Of a DNA stretch of 5,259 bases, positions 5,233-5,259 are shown in pieces. The position numbers were made by a program, and so were the translations under genes. Position 1 is the first letter of the stretch. Each line of letters starts with the position of its first letter. The DNA is from an uncultured Eubacteriales bacterium (lineage in GTDB: Bacteria > Bacillota > Clostridia > Christensenellales > Pumilibacteraceae), in the NCBI GenBank assembly GCA_900553005.1, contig USBU01000101.1, positions 1-5,259 of the forward strand, written 5' to 3'. The notes beneath the pieces are model-generated. The model was given only the letters and a program-made list of their open reading frames with translations, was not told where the DNA came from and ran no database searches.

Positions 5233-5259
5233 CTGTCTCTTATACACATCTCCGAGCCC
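5233..5259. other. Sequencing-library contamination: Tn5 mosaic end plus Nextera adapter
   Basis: Bases 5233-5251 are CTGTCTCTTATACACATCT, the 19-bp Tn5 mosaic end used in Nextera libraries, and 5252-5259 (CCGAGCCC) are the next bases of the standard adapter. Genomic sequence ends at about 5232. Translation across it gives the well-known artefact peptides SYTHLRA on this strand and MCIRDS on the other. It is not evidence of a Tn5 insertion in the organism. Confidence 0.97.

Noticed and set aside
4818..5249. 143-residue minus-strand reading frame beginning MCIRDS
   Set aside because: Its start codon and first residues are encoded by the Nextera adapter, and the rest is antisense to the ZIP transporter.
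5233..5251. Tn5/IS50-like transposon end
   Set aside because: It is the engineered mosaic end, sits at the sequence end and is followed by adapter bases, so it is library chemistry and not a mobile element.

Overview
The window looks like a fragment of a low-to-moderate GC Bacillota chromosome, most likely Clostridia. The pointers are near-consensus Shine-Dalgarno sites (AAAGGAGG, GGAGG), TATAAT boxes with extended TG elements, an asparaginyl-tRNA synthetase, and a protein made only of a Spo0A-type DNA-binding domain. The last 27 bases are not genomic: they match the Tn5 mosaic end plus Nextera adapter. The sequence is therefore the end of a short-read (probably metagenomic) contig, and its final gene is cut there.

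Layout, all genes on the + strand: asnS (117-1511) with its own extended -10 promoter and an intrinsic terminator; a 270-bp control region with two TATAAT boxes exactly 50 bp apart and several inverted repeats; a 122-residue Spo0A-effector-like protein (1784-2152); a 112-residue winged-HTH protein (2260-2598, GTG start); a 366-bp gap without a convincing gene (2599-2964) that holds a strongly self-complementary stretch, a possible structured RNA; an SGNH/GDSL hydrolase (2965-3663); a second, two-domain SGNH/GDSL hydrolase (start reassigned to ATG 3745, to 4821); and a ZIP-family metal transporter (from 4821) that overlaps the hydrolase stop codon by one base and is truncated by the adapter.

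Functionally, asnS is an independent housekeeping unit. The next two genes encode small DNA-binding proteins that lack the sensory or effector domains usually attached to their folds. The two hydrolases and the transporter form a likely operon led by a good sigma-A-type promoter at 2906-2934; neither hydrolase has a signal peptide, so both probably act in the cytosol on unknown acyl or acetyl esters. I see no defence system, CRISPR array, IS element or tRNA. The points most worth attention are the structured intergenic region, the stand-alone Spo0A-type effector domain and its control region, and the adapter contamination.
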